A stretch of 34,026 nt of DNA from Streptomyces sp. AC555_RSS877 (lineage in GTDB: Bacteria; Actinomycetota; Actinomycetes; Streptomycetales; Streptomycetaceae): assembly GCF_019049245.1 (NCBI RefSeq), contig NZ_JAGMUK010000080.1, positions 1 to 34,026 of the forward strand. Direction: 5' to 3'. Each line of letters starts with the position of its first letter. The first letter of the stretch is position 1. A program made the translations under genes and the position numbers. The notes under the pieces are model-generated. The model saw nothing but the letters and a program-made list of their open reading frames with translations. It was not told the origin of the DNA and ran no database searches. This document shows, in pieces, positions 8,425 to 16,560 of this stretch.

Positions 8425-8803
8425 ACCACACCCCCGAACCAGGCCCCCGCGCGATGTGAGTGCCCCCGGCCACTGCTGTCCAAGCTGGCCACACACTAGA
8501 GCAGCACAGACGCCCTGTACGCCTGCAATGACGTAATTGCCCCGCCCCGGAGATCCATCGCCCCCTGTGCTGCGTCCCGGAGACAGCAGTTCGTCCACGT
8601 CTGCGACGTGGACGCCTGACAGTGCGGTCAAGCCGACGGAAACGACAGCGCACCCCTACCTGCTCCGTAAAGGCGCGCGACAGTTCGCGGTGTGGCACCG
8701 TTGGGTCGGCTCTGGCCCGTCACATTCCCTCGAGGTGACGGGCCAGGCCCTTCGTGCCCGACGCCCGCCCGGCGGGGTCCCGCCGCAGGATCGGCGTACG
8801 GGC
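8425..8803. other. Non-coding stretch between the TIR-CHAT gene and the IS701 element
   Basis: I see no convincing gene. This interval must contain the promoter of the minus-strand TIR-CHAT gene. Just upstream of its GTG there is only a weak purine run (GGTTCGGGGGTG) as ribosome binding site. The same frame stays open to 8631, so a longer N-terminus is possible but not supported by family similarity. No strong inverted repeat or -10/-35 pair stands out. Confidence 0.4.
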
Positions 8804-8807
8804 CTAG

Positions 8808-9929
8808 TAGGGCTTGGTCAGGTTCGTATGGGTGTGGGTATGTCGCGGTGGCAGGTGGGGCAGGCGCCTGCCCAGGTGGCGAGGAGTGTCTGCAGTTCCC
8901 GGACGACCTGGTAGAGGCTCAGACCTGCGCCGCGTCTTTTGGGTCTCGTGCACCGGTCCGCTCTCGTCGGCGGGCCATTCGGCCAGCAGCCAGCGCTCAG
9001 GCAGCTCGAGAGTGTCGCTGGTCTTGCGGAGGCCGCGTCCGGCCGGGCGGATCCGCAGGGCGACGAACCGCGAGTACATGCGTTTGAAGCCACTTTGGCT
9101 CCTGCCCGGCCGGGAGCCTTCCCTCCAGGACACCGGCCGTGCGGCCGTCCGGCCGGCTTCGATGACCAGGTCCTTAATGGTCTGCGCAGGCTCGGGGTAC
9201 TGCAATTTGGGTGGCCGGCCGGTGCCCGCATAGGCGGGCTGGACGGGCCGGGCGCCGGCGGGCTGGGCGGTATGGCGAGAGGAAATCCCCACTACATAGG
9301 GCAGCTTGCGTTCTTCCAGGCCCAGGCGGAAGGCAGCGGCATCACCGTATCCGGCGTCCGCGACCACCAGGGGAACTTCGACGCCCCATGACCGGGCCTC
9401 GTCGATCATGTCCAGGGCCAGCTGCCACTTCTCCACGTGACCGGCCTGGGGGGATCCCGCAGCGGCCGCGGCTGGCGATCTTGTCCGCATCGGCCTCCGG
9501 CGAGTCGGGATCCCAGGATGCGGGCAGGAACAGCCGCCAGTTGACGGCCGCGGAGGCACGGTCATTGGCCAGGTGCAGGGAGACGCCCACCTGGCATTTA
9601 GTGACCTTGCCCGCGGTGCAGCCGGGCCCGCACATGCGCGGGATCCCACGGGCTGGAGGTGATGAAGTGGGCCAGTGCCTGCCGGTTGCCGTCCTCACTC
9701 AGCCGAGCGGCCATCGGTTCCACCGACTTGCGCCGCCCGCAGCAGCAGCCCGCGCACATACGCCTGCCCCCACCGCCGCTGATCCGCACGGAAGAACCCG
9801 TCGAACAACTCCGCCGCGAACGCCTCCAGATCCTCCCGGACCGAGGCGATCTCCTCAGGTGTCACACCAGGTCCAACGACACTCACCGAGCAGTAGACAC
9901 GCATTCACAACGAAGATGACCAAGCCCTA
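8808..9929 (-). mobile_element. IS701-family element, internally deleted, with CTAG target duplication
   Basis: The 17-base string CTAGTAGGGCTTGGTCA at 8804-8820 is repeated exactly in inverted orientation at 9917-9933. The outermost CTAG on each side is best read as the duplicated target, since IS701-group elements are known to favour a 4-bp CTAG-like site. That leaves a 13-bp terminal inverted repeat and an element of 1122 bp, which is short for IS701. The inside is a multiply broken minus-strand transposase. Intact ends around a dead, shortened interior mean it could still be mobilised in trans. Confidence 0.85.
8818..9904 (-). pseudogene. IS701-family transposase, several frameshifts and deletions
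   Basis: The ATG at 9904 starts MRVYCSVSVVGPGVTPEEIA, continuing LFDGFFRADQRRWGQAYVRG. The frame breaks just after RGLLL, and the next segment, SVEPMAARLSEDGNRQALAH, lies in another phase. A further jump leads to GKVTKCQVGVSLHLANDRAS, skipping the conserved segment that normally carries the first catalytic Asp. A longer frame then carries HVEKWQLALDMIDEARSWGV, VVADAGYGD (second Asp), GFKRMYSRFVALRIRPAGRG and LPERWLLAEWPAD. A last shift or deletion gives the C-terminal LYQVVRELQTLLATWAGACP and a TGA at 8818-8820. The catalytic core is incomplete, so this copy cannot be active. Confidence 0.85.
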
Positions 9930-9933
9930 CTAG

Positions 9934-10214
9934 GTCGTGTCCGATGGGTCGCGTGACGCTCTCGCTGGGCACTCGTTCCGTGGGACATGGGGCGGGGAGA
10001 TCTTTCGGATGAAGAGTGGGCTCGACTGGAGCCGCACATGCCGACGAATCACGGGCGGGGTGGACGCTGGCAATCCCACCGCCGTGTGATCAACGGGATT
10101 CTGTTCCGGCAGCGGACCGGACTCCCCTGGCGGGACCTGCCTCCCTGCTTCGGCAGCTGGAAGACGGTTCACGATCGTCATCGCAGGTGGTCGGCGGACG
10201 GCATGTGGGAGAGG
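9934..10214 (+). pseudogene. IS5-family transposase, 5' fragment only
   Basis: Immediately after the IS701 right CTAG lies an IS5-like end (GTCGTGTCCGATGGG). The start of a transposase follows at ATG 9987: MGRGDLSDEEWARLEPHMPT, then GGRWQSHRRVINGILFRQRT and PWRDLPPCFGSWKTVHDRHR. This matches the N-terminal domain of IS5-type transposases, the part missing from the copy at 1167. After about 76 codons (SADGMWER) the frame enters the IS6 left end at about 10214 and the remainder is lost. The catalytic domain is absent. Confidence 0.8.
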
Positions 10215-10881
10215 GGCGTTGTCACGTTGTTGGGTGTGTGGGTGCCTGATGGTGTACCGGGGTGTGGTGGGGCGGAGTGTCGAACTTGGGTCAGGCTGTT
10301 GCGGGCTGGCCAGCGGTGCCGGTGATGTGGTCCCAGATGGCGAAGCGGATGGTCATTTCGGCTCGGTAGTCGGGGTCGGTCATCAGATGGCGGCAGGGCC
10401 GGAAGTGCGGTGAGATACCGCTGAACGCGGACAGAAACCGCTGCGCCCCTCCAGCGGAGCGGAAGCCCTTCATCGCACGTTCACGCTGCCTCGTCGGCTG
10501 GTGGCTGTTCTCCGCCCGGTTGTTGAGCCCTTTGTGCGAGCGGTGCTCGACCGAGGGCATGACCTCGCGGTGAGCGGCGCCGTAGGAGCGGAGCTTGTCC
10601 GTGACGACCACCCGCGGCACCGTACGGGTCCTTTTCACCAGACGACGGAAGAATCGCCTGGCCGCGGTCTTGTCCCGCCGGTTCTGCACCAGGATGTCCA
10701 GCACCATGCCGTCCTGGTCGACAGCCCTCCAGAGGTACTTCTGCTCGCCGTTGATCTTGATGAAGACCTCGTCCAGGTGCCACTTGTCACCAGGCCGGGG
10801 CCGGCGACGGCGCAGCGAATTGGCGTACCGCTGCCCGAACTTCACGCACCAGCGGCGGATGGTCTCGTAGGAGACGTCTCG
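10214..10881 (-). mobile_element. IS6-family element, right part missing
   Basis: The left end GGGCGTTGTCACGTTG (10214-10229) matches the IS6 ends of the copy at 3110-3963. The element breaks off at about 10881 within its transposase gene, where unrelated coding sequence begins. The transposase 5' end and the right terminal repeat are gone. It interrupts the IS5 fragment on one side and abuts a truncated unknown gene on the other. This suggests deletion or an IS6-mediated fusion of replicons, since IS6 elements are known to make cointegrates. Confidence 0.75.
10291..10881 (-). pseudogene. IS6-family transposase, 5' truncated
   Basis: The frame from about 10881 down to 10291 reads VSYETIRRWCVKFGQRYANS, GDKWHLDEVFIKINGEQKYL (first catalytic Asp), VVTDKLRSYGAAHREV (second Asp), NNRAENSHQPTRQRERAMK (Glu) and a normal C-terminus ending GTAGQPATA. 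Unlike the copy at 3184-3894 this part has no frameshift. About 45 N-terminal residues (the YKGHRYP and helix-turn-helix segment) are missing, replaced by sequence of another gene. It therefore lacks its start and DNA-binding region. Confidence 0.85.
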
Positions 10882-11094
10882 GGGTGCGCGGCGGGGATCG
10901 CGTCGACCGACGCCGTGGTGGAGAGCGCGACGTCGACGGCCGCGGCGCGGCTGGTGCCGAAGCGGACCTCGATCGACTGCGGTGAGCGGATCCAACCGAG
11001 CCGCACCATCCGGTCGAACTCAACCCTGCGCACACCGAGTCGCGCGGCGGCCTGCTCCGGTCCCAGCGGGGCGTCGGCGGCGGCGTTCGTTTGC
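10882..11094 (-). pseudogene. Fragment of an unrecognised protein with a helix-turn-helix-like segment
   Basis: On the minus strand a frame that begins right at the stop of the reductase gene reads ADAPLGPEQAAARLGVRRVE, FDRMVRLGWIRSPQSIEVRF and DVALSTTASVDAIPAAHPE. It stops making sense exactly at the IS6 junction. The segment PEQAAARLGVRRVEFDRMVRLGWI resembles an excisionase- or MerR-like helix-turn-helix. No proper start codon is visible, so both ends appear lost. It may have formed one transcription unit with the upstream reductase gene. Confidence 0.4.
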
Positions 11095-11718
11095 TCAGAC
11101 GGGGAGTTCGGTGATGCTGAGGGCGAAGTTCAAGTTCCCCACCCCGTGGTTGGCGAGGCCCATCGTGACCACGCCTGCTCCTTCCAGCCAGTGCGCCATT
11201 TTCAGGCCGCCGACGTCCAGCGGGCGCAGCCCGAGGCTCTCGATGAACGCCTCCACACTTGCCTTGGCCTGCGCATTGTCGCCGGCGATGAAGACGTCGG
11301 GCCGGCCCTTCTCCAGGACATGGCGGAAGATGGTGTTGAACGCCTTCACCACGCTGGCGCTTGCCGGTACCGCTTTGGCGACTTCCTGCGCGATCGAGGT
11401 CTCCTCGCGGTGGGCCAGCCCGTCGAACGCGGAGTTGAAGGGGTTGCTGATGTCGACGATGACCTTGTTCGCGAGTGCGTCTCCGTACTGGGCGACGGCC
11501 GGCACGACACCGTTGGACAACAGGGCCACGATGACGATGTCCCCGGCCGGGGCGGTGCCCCATTCTCCGGTCGTGGCGCCGTCGCCGAGAGCCTTGGCCA
11601 GGTCGGCGGCCTTGGACTGATCGCGGCCCATGACCTCGACGGTGTTGCCGCCCGCTATTGCCCGCGCGCCGATGGTGCGGGCCATGTTCCCGGTGCCGAT
11701 GATGCTGATGTTGCTCAT
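11095..11718 (-). CDS. NADPH-dependent F420 reductase-like protein
   Basis: A 207-residue protein with an N-terminal Rossmann fold: SIIGTGNMARTIGARAIAGG at residues 4-23, a basic GRDQSK at about 31-36 that suits NADP(H), and IVDISNPF near residue 87. The conserved VVKAFNT is followed by PLDVGGLKMAHWLEG in the C-terminal part, as in the F420:NADPH oxidoreductase family. Members move hydride between NADP(H) and coenzyme F420 or a related flavin-like partner; the real substrate here is unknown. An AGGA sits before the ATG. It lies 33 bases downstream of the SDR gene in the same direction, so the two probably form an operon. Related genes occur at 15739-16488 and 17546-18166. Confidence 0.85.
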   Translation of the reverse strand: MSNISIIGTGNMARTIGARAIAGGNTVEVMGRDQSKAADLAKALGDGATTGEWGTAPAGDIVIVALLSNGVVPAVAQYGDALANKVIVDISNPFNSAFDGLAHREETSIAQEVAKAVPASASVVKAFNTIFRHVLEKGRPDVFIAGDNAQAKASVEAFIESLGLRPLDVGGLKMAHWLEGAGVVTMGLANHGVGNLNFALSITELPV

Positions 11719-11751
11719 GAGATGTCCTGCCCTGGTTGTGGGTTGTCCGGT

Positions 11752-12486
11752 TCAGATGGCGGTGGTGCCGCCATCGGCGACCAGTTCCATGCCGTTGACG
11801 TAGCTGGAGTCGTCGGAGGCGAGGAAGAGGGCGGCGGTGGCGATTTCATCGGGGCGGCCCATCTGGCCGCGGGGGATGAGGGACTCGAACTGGCGCTTGG
11901 TGGCCTCGTCGAAGAGTTCTGCCTGCTTGGCGGTTGCGACCTGGCCGGGGGTGAGGACGTTGACGCGGATGCGGCGGTCCTTGAGCTCGTTGAGCCAGAT
12001 GCGGGCCCAGGCCTGCTGGACGGCCTTGCTGCCGGCGTAGACGCTCCAGCCGGGGAAGGCGCCGAGGGAGGCGTTGGAGCCGGTCATGAGGATGGAGCCG
12101 CCGTCGTTGAAGAGCGGGAGGGCCTTCTGGACGGTGAACAGGGTGCCGCGGGCGTTGAGCCCGAACCAGGTGTCGAACTGGGCCTCGGTGATCTCGCCGA
12201 GCGGGGCGGGCTCGCCGCCGCCGGCGCTGGCCCACAGCACGTCGAGGCTGCCCTTCTCCCGCTTGACGGTGTCGTACAGACGGTCCAGGTCGTCCAGGTC
12301 GGCGGCGTCGCCCTGGACGCCGGTGACGTTGCGGCCGATCTGCTTCACGGCCTCGTCCAGGGCGTCCTGGCGGCGGCCGGTGATGAAGACGTGCGCTCCC
12401 TCATCAACGAACAGCTTCGCGCCGGCCAGCGCCATGCCGGTGGTGCCGCCGGTGATGACCGCTACCTTGCCGTCGAGCTTTCCCAT
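11752..12486 (-). CDS. SDR-family oxidoreductase
   Basis: A classical short-chain dehydrogenase of 244 residues. The cofactor loop is TGGTTGMA near residues 13-20, slightly off the usual TGxxxGIG. ASAGGGE replaces the common NAG, and SNAS and YAGSK give the catalytic Ser, Tyr and Lys. FLASDDSSYVNGMELVADGG is the typical C-terminus. The ATG at 12486 was chosen because AAGGGA lies at a good distance; the ATG at 12492 overlaps that site. The enzyme reduces or oxidises a carbonyl/alcohol with NAD(P)H; the substrate is unknown. It is followed by the reductase-like gene and is divergent from a TetR gene, its probable regulator. Confidence 0.88.
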   Translation of the reverse strand: MGKLDGKVAVITGGTTGMALAGAKLFVDEGAHVFITGRRQDALDEAVKQIGRNVTGVQGDAADLDDLDRLYDTVKREKGSLDVLWASAGGGEPAPLGEITEAQFDTWFGLNARGTLFTVQKALPLFNDGGSILMTGSNASLGAFPGWSVYAGSKAVQQAWARIWLNELKDRRIRVNVLTPGQVATAKQAELFDEATKRQFESLIPRGQMGRPDEIATAALFLASDDSSYVNGMELVADGGTTAI

Positions 12487-12538
12487 AGTCATTCCCTTGG
12501 GTCGGTGGTGCCGTGCGCACCTGGAACGACGGTGTTAT

Positions 12539-12600
12539 GTACACCGTCCTGTGTACGTACCGTACGGGGCGGGCGGCCGGGACGCAAACTATGTACACCG
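12539..12600. promoter_or_regulatory. Putative TetR operators between the SDR and TetR genes
   Basis: In the 144-bp divergent spacer GTACAC (12539-12544) is followed after 6 bases by GTGTAC (12551-12556), a perfect two-arm palindrome. The string ATGTACACCG occurs twice, at 12537-12546 and 12591-12600. Repeated, partly symmetric GTAC-rich sites between a TetR gene and its divergent neighbour are the usual layout for autoregulation and control of the neighbour. Binding itself is inferred. Confidence 0.6.
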
Positions 12601-12630
12601 GTCGTTACCCGGCTGGGGTACCATGGGCCC

Positions 12631-13242
12631 ATGACGGAGTTGGAGAAGGGCCCCACGGGCCGCCGCCGCGGCCGGGGCGCTCGCGAGCGCATCATCGGCG
12701 CGGCCCAGCAGCTGTTCCGCGAGCAGGGCATCAACCGCACCGGAATGGACCAGCTCTGCGCGGCGGCCGAGGTGTCCAAGCGCACGGCCTACCAGCACTT
12801 CACCGGCAAGGACGAACTCGTCGCCGAGTACCTGCGCCGGTTCGACCCCTCCGTCCTGTCCGGCGTGTTCGACCGCACCGACCTCACGCCCCGCGAACGG
12901 CTCCTCGCCGCCTTCGACATCCCCCCCACCACCCCCCTATGCCCCTACATCGCCGCCGCCGTCGAACTCCACGACCCCCAGCACCCCGCATCCCAGTACG
13001 CACGCGACTACAAGAAAGCCGTCGCCGCGCGGCTCGCCGACACCGCCCGCGAAGCCGGCGCCGCCGACCCTGAACAACTCGGCGAGCAGCTCGCGCTGCT
13101 CCTCGACGGCGCCGCGGCCCGCACCCGGGTCCTCAACGCCGACGCCTTCCCCACCGCCGCCGCCATCGCCGCCGTCCTCATCGACAACGCCATCCCCGCC
13201 ACAGCCGGCGATGACCGGCGACGGGAGGAAGTGCCAAGCTGA
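12631..13242 (+). CDS. TetR/AcrR-family transcriptional regulator
   Basis: A protein of 203 residues from the ATG at 12631. The nearby ATG at 12623 is out of phase and closes at once. The N-terminal DNA-binding domain reads ARERIIGAAQQLFREQGINR, then MDQLCAAAEVSKRTAYQHFT, the helix-turn-helix at about residues 35-55. The C-terminal ligand domain is Ala-rich with no recognisable specificity. It is transcribed away from the SDR-reductase pair and probably represses it and itself through the palindromic sites at 12539-12600. Its stop codon lies inside a strong stem-loop. Confidence 0.9.
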   Translation: MTELEKGPTGRRRGRGARERIIGAAQQLFREQGINRTGMDQLCAAAEVSKRTAYQHFTGKDELVAEYLRRFDPSVLSGVFDRTDLTPRERLLAAFDIPPTTPLCPYIAAAVELHDPQHPASQYARDYKKAVAARLADTAREAGAADPEQLGEQLALLLDGAAARTRVLNADAFPTAAAIAAVLIDNAIPATAGDDRRREEVPS

Positions 13243-13251
13243 CTTGGCACT
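13230..13251 (+). terminator. Stem-loop overlapping the TetR stop codon
   Basis: AGTGCCAAG (13230-13238) and CTTGGCACT (13243-13251) form a perfect 9-bp stem with loop CTGA that includes the TGA stop. No T-run follows. It could act as an intrinsic-like terminator or mRNA stabiliser, as is common in Streptomyces. Confidence 0.55.
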
Positions 13252-13649
13252 CCGCGACCGGGCTGGACGCACTGCCGCTCGCGCGGCTGCACCCGCCGGT
13301 ACGCGACACCAGCCGCCCAGTACCCGGCCCTGACCTGCCGGTCTTTACGGAACCGGCCGCCCGCCTGCTGAAGGCCGCAGCAAAAGCCGCCGGGGAGACC
13401 GGCGACCCCCGAGGACCCACCGACGTGCTCGGCTTGGCAACTGCTGGCCCCACACGCTGCCGTAGCGCTGAACACCCTCAGCGCTCTGCCGGACACCTCA
13501 ACGGCATGGAAGCCCTGTCCGTTGCGGACCTCGCTCTCACCCAGCCACCGTCACCCGATCCCTACGTTGTTCTGCGGGAGGCGGTGAGCCCTTCGTATGG
13601 TTCACCCACCCAGGGGTGCCGGGTGTGGCTGTCACCCGATAGCCGATGA
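13252..13649 (+). other. Open stretch without a start, possible gene remnant
   Basis: One plus-strand frame stays open from about 13233 to a TGA at 13647-13649. It has protein-like content, e.g. ARLHPPVRDTSRPVPGPDLP and FTEPAARLLKAAAKAAGETG. No start codon with a ribosome binding site is present before 13425, and I recognise no family. It may be the decayed 3' part of a lost gene, or GC-driven chance. Otherwise the stretch up to 13834 contains no clear feature. Confidence 0.2.
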
Positions 13650-13834
13650 TGTGGCTTCCACTGATTGGCCGCCCGGTACCCCACGACGACTCGGGGGAGG
13701 CAACCAGCACCACACCGCACGAGGCACCTCCCGTCGCCGTGCCGGTTTCACCGGACAAGGGGCCGGACAGCTCCTCCGTGGCCCGCCGACGGCTTCGACG
13801 CCGCTGTGTCAGCCCCTGCCTCTACGGTGTGCCC

Positions 13835-14695
13835 ATGACTCCTGAGATGTGGAACCGATTAGGTCCCTTCCGTGACGAGGCGATCGCGCGGGGCATACCA
13901 GCCGAGGACGTGGAGCGGTGGTTGGCCACCGCCCGTCCCTGCGCGACGCTGACGCAGGACGGGGACGGGCCGGTGGTGGGCCAATTCGGCGGTCCGATCC
14001 TGCTTCCGGCCGATACCCCGGACCCCGCCCAGCCCTTCGTCGCCTCCATCGACCTGGCGGCCCTGCCCGCCGACGCGACGGACCTGCCCCTGCCCCCCGA
14101 CGGCCACCTGCTGCTCTTCGCCTTCCCCGAGACCGCCGACGATGACGAAACCATGGGCAGTGTGGTGTACCTCCCCGTCGGCGCTGCCGTGACGGAACGG
14201 GACAGGCACGCTTGGAACCTCTCCGAATTCGAGGACGACGAGGCGATGTTCAAGGCGTTCCCGCAGGGTCCGCTGCGGGCGACGACCACTGTGTCGCTGC
14301 CCTGCCACAAGGCGGTCGAACTCCCCCAGAAACCGTGGAGCGGGCCACTTCCCGGGCATCCCCGCTCCCAGGAACTCGTCGAGGTCTGGGAGAGCACCCA
14401 TGACGACATCACCTCCGAGGGGCCGCTGCAGATCGGGGGATACGCCGATGAGGAGGCCGTCTACACCGACCCGGTCGCCGCTGCCATGTCCACGGTCGTG
14501 AGAGCGGCGGAAGCGGGCCAGTGGGACGGACCGGTTTCGGCTGACGTCTCGGACTGGGTGCTTCTGGCCGACTGGCATGCCGGCATGGACGTGCGGGGCC
14601 GGGAGGGCTCCACCGTCCACTGGGTGATCCAGCGCGAAGACCTGGCCGCGCGGCGCTTCGACCGTGCGTTCACCTCGGTTTACTGGAACCCCTGA
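13835..14695 (+). CDS. DUF1963 (YwqG-like) domain protein
   Basis: A 286-residue protein from ATG 13835, where the conserved sequence begins (MTPEMWNRLGPFRDEAIARG). The frame is open upstream to 13646, but that part is low-complexity. The YwqG/DUF1963 hallmark is seen at about residues 48-90: GQFGGPILLPADTPDP, FVASIDLAALP and PDGHLLLFAFPE. This is followed by a conserved middle region and an acidic C-terminal half with SDWVLLADWHAGMD. The family is cytoplasmic and of unknown biochemical role. It stands alone, facing the IS701 remnant downstream. Confidence 0.8.
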   Translation: MTPEMWNRLGPFRDEAIARGIPAEDVERWLATARPCATLTQDGDGPVVGQFGGPILLPADTPDPAQPFVASIDLAALPADATDLPLPPDGHLLLFAFPETADDDETMGSVVYLPVGAAVTERDRHAWNLSEFEDDEAMFKAFPQGPLRATTTVSLPCHKAVELPQKPWSGPLPGHPRSQELVEVWESTHDDITSEGPLQIGGYADEEAVYTDPVAAAMSTVVRAAEAGQWDGPVSADVSDWVLLADWHAGMDVRGREGSTVHWVIQREDLAARRFDRAFTSVYWNP

Positions 14696-14737
14696 CCTGA
14701 GCCTGGGTAATTTCTTCGGGGCAGTCGGACGTAGGCT

Positions 14738-15066
14738 GCGGCCGTAGACGTGACAGAACAGACGATCCGCGCTGGTCGGCGCGTCCGGGCGGAGCCAGTT
14801 ACTCACGTCGACCGCGAGGACCAAGCGGCCGTCGGCGGCCTGCGGCATGGGCACGCCGGCCAGCACCTGGCGCAGCCGGGGCGCGTCCACGTTTCCGCTC
14901 TTGAGCGCGTCGTACATCGCGTCGTGTCCGCGCCGGTGCTCAGCCACCAGCGTCAGGTCGACCGGCGCCGTCACCGGTCCGTCCGCGCACAGCAACGCGT
15001 CGGCGAGGTCGAACAGCTCGTCCCCGCGCGCGGTCAGGCAGTCGAATAAGTCCTCCCCGACTGAGT
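14738..15066 (-). pseudogene. IS701-type transposase remnant, both ends missing
   Basis: The minus strand encodes DLFDCLTARGDELFDLADAL, LCADGPVTAPVDLTLVAEHR, then ALKSGNVDAPRLRQVLAGVP and RLVLAVDVSNWLRPDAPTSA. VDVSNWLRP holds the first catalytic Asp. The segment ends DRLFCHVYGR. This matches the N-terminal third of the same IS701 group as the fragment at 2968-3110 but is clearly divergent from it. The start codon side is lost near 15066 and the rest beyond 14738. The frame runs on by chance into the antisense of the DUF1963 gene. Confidence 0.75.
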
Positions 15067-15177
15067 CAAGCTGAGAACGTGTTCGGCGACGGCGGACAGT
15101 GACGATGCCTGAGATCCCGTTGGAAGGCTCTGGATCTTTCTGACGTATTCCGGTCGACGAGTGGGGAGGCGCTTCGT

Positions 15178-15579
15178 ATGCAACCTCCCCCCGACAAGCA
15201 AGATCAGCGTGCTCGTGAGGGACCGTCGGAACCGCCTGGCGACGGCCCGCTCACCACGGACTCCGATGGACGGGCTGCCGAGGAACTCGCACGGCTTCAA
15301 GTGGAGAATGAGCAGCTCAAACAGGCAATGGAGAGCCGACCGGTCATCGATATGGCTCGCGGGGTGCTGATGGGCTGGTTGGTTTGTCCTTCCGAAAACG
15401 CCTGGGAGATCTTGGTGGAGGTGTCCCAGCGCAGCAACGTCAAGGTGCGGGTGGTGGTCGGCGCGGTGACGGCGGCAGCGGCTGGGAAGGAACCGATGCC
15501 GCAGACCCTGCGGGACCATTTGGTTGCCGCTGTGGCCAGATGGCAGGTGGATGGGAATGAGTCCACGGTCTCCGGGTAG
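15178..15579 (+). CDS. ANTAR-domain RNA-binding antiterminator protein
   Basis: 133 residues from ATG 15178 with GGGAGG eight bases upstream. A hydrophilic N-terminus (1-30) leads into a short coiled coil at about 33-52 (AAEELARLQVENEQLKQAME). An ANTAR domain follows at about 54-103: RPVIDMARGVLMGWLVCPSE, then AWEILVEVSQRSNVKVR. ANTAR domains bind paired hairpins in nascent RNA to prevent termination. The GAF or receiver domain often found upstream is absent, so the coiled coil may mediate dimerisation. Similar stand-alone ANTAR proteins are common in Streptomyces. A strong stem-loop follows the gene. Confidence 0.85.
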   Translation: MQPPPDKQDQRAREGPSEPPGDGPLTTDSDGRAAEELARLQVENEQLKQAMESRPVIDMARGVLMGWLVCPSENAWEILVEVSQRSNVKVRVVVGAVTAAAAGKEPMPQTLRDHLVAAVARWQVDGNESTVSG

Positions 15580-15593
15580 CCGTTTGCTGTTGA

Positions 15594-15639
15594 CCGGGAG
15601 GGGCCGCAACGCCTGGGGAGGTCGACCGGCCCCTCCCGG
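15594..15639. terminator. Inverted repeat, probable terminator after the ANTAR gene
   Basis: CCGGGAGGGGCC (15594-15605) pairs perfectly with GGCCCCTCCCGG (15628-15639) across a 22-base loop. It lies 14 bases after the ANTAR stop and before the end of the convergent reductase gene, so it can serve both. There is no T-run. Confidence 0.6.
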
Positions 15640-15738
15640 CCTCAACGGGTCTTGCACCGGTGATCCGCACCCGCCGCAAGGCGCGAACTCCTCGTGTACC
15701 GCCGTCTCCGATGCGCCCCGGGGTCACCCTGGGCGCGA

Positions 15739-16488
15739 TCACGCTGCGACCCGCCGCATCACCCGGGGGCTGCGAGAACTTGGACCTGCAGCAGCCGGGT
15801 GACCGGCAAGGCTCCCAGGGCCGAGCGTTGCGGTGGCCAGTGCCGCGCGGATGGCGTCCTCGCCGACCGGCTGGCCCTTCTCGTTCGAGGTCGGCCCGTG
15901 CGGGGTCCCCCACACCGGCGTGTCCGTCGCCTGCCGCCAGCTATGGGCCAGCGGTCCCGCGTTCACCACGCTGTACCCGATGGATTCGATGAATTCGGTC
16001 ACCGCCGCCTTTGCCGGCGCGGAGTCCCCGGCGACCGGCAGGTACGAGCGGTCGGCCGCCCCCGCGGGGCGGGCGAGTGACAGCAGGTGCTTGAAGAAGA
16101 TGTTGTTGAAGGCTTTCACGAGCATGGCCTCCGGGATGTTCCGCAGCGGCAGTTCGCTCGAGGTGAGCGACTTGCTGTCGAGCTCGGGGATGTTCCCGTC
16201 ACGCTCGGGGCCGTAATTGCACGTGTCGATGACCGTTTTCCCGGCCAGTGGCGTGGCGGGCAAGTTGGGGAAGGCATTGACCGGCACCGTGACCACGACG
16301 ACGTCACCGGCCGCCGCGGCCTCCCCGCTCGTCGCCGCAGACGCCCGTGGCCCCAGTTCCGCGGCCGTGTCCGCGAGCGTTTCGGGACCGCGCGAGTTGC
16401 TGAGCACGACCTGGTGCCCGGCCTCGATGGCGAGCCGCGCGATGGTACTGCCGATGTATCCGCTTCCGATAAATCCCACAGTCGTCAT
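15739..16488 (-). CDS. NADPH-dependent F420 reductase-like protein with altered C-terminus
   Basis: From ATG 16488 about 249 residues. The Rossmann start is TVGFIGSGYIGSTIARLAIE and the cofactor loop is SNSRGPE. VIDTCNYGPERDG and LVKAFNNIFFKHLLSLARP follow, then FIESIGYSVVNAGPLAHSWR. This variant of the F420/NADP reductase family has an added C-terminal WGTPHGPTSNEKGQPVGEDA segment. After AALATAT the last 25 or so residues (GPGSLAGHPAAAGPSSRSPR) look like read-through into unrelated DNA, so the natural stop may have been lost. It is the last gene of a three-gene minus-strand operon, 72 bases after the epimerase. The substrate is unknown. Confidence 0.8.
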   Translation of the reverse strand: MTTVGFIGSGYIGSTIARLAIEAGHQVVLSNSRGPETLADTAAELGPRASAATSGEAAAAGDVVVVTVPVNAFPNLPATPLAGKTVIDTCNYGPERDGNIPELDSKSLTSSELPLRNIPEAMLVKAFNNIFFKHLLSLARPAGAADRSYLPVAGDSAPAKAAVTEFIESIGYSVVNAGPLAHSWRQATDTPVWGTPHGPTSNEKGQPVGEDAIRAALATATLGPGSLAGHPAAAGPSSRSPRVMRRVAA

Positions 16489-16560
16489 ATTCTCAGCGTC
16501 CCTCCAGAAGTCCTGAACCCTTGTCATTTGCCGGGCTCGTTGCGATTCGGATTCCTGCCG

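Noticed and set aside
8425..8631. N-terminal extension of the TIR-CHAT protein to 8631
   Set aside because: The additional 69 residues have no conserved content and no ribosome binding site; TIR proteins of this kind start within a few residues of the FDAFISYAH strand.
10501..13242. Plus-strand open frame of 913 codons ending in a TetR protein
   Set aside because: Only the last 203 codons are real. The upstream part is antisense to the IS6, reductase and SDR genes, whose own frames carry clear motifs.
13859..14995. One continuous minus-strand protein of 378 residues
   Set aside because: Only the first 85 residues are transposase-like. The remainder is antisense to the DUF1963 gene, so it was reported as a remnant at 14738-15066.
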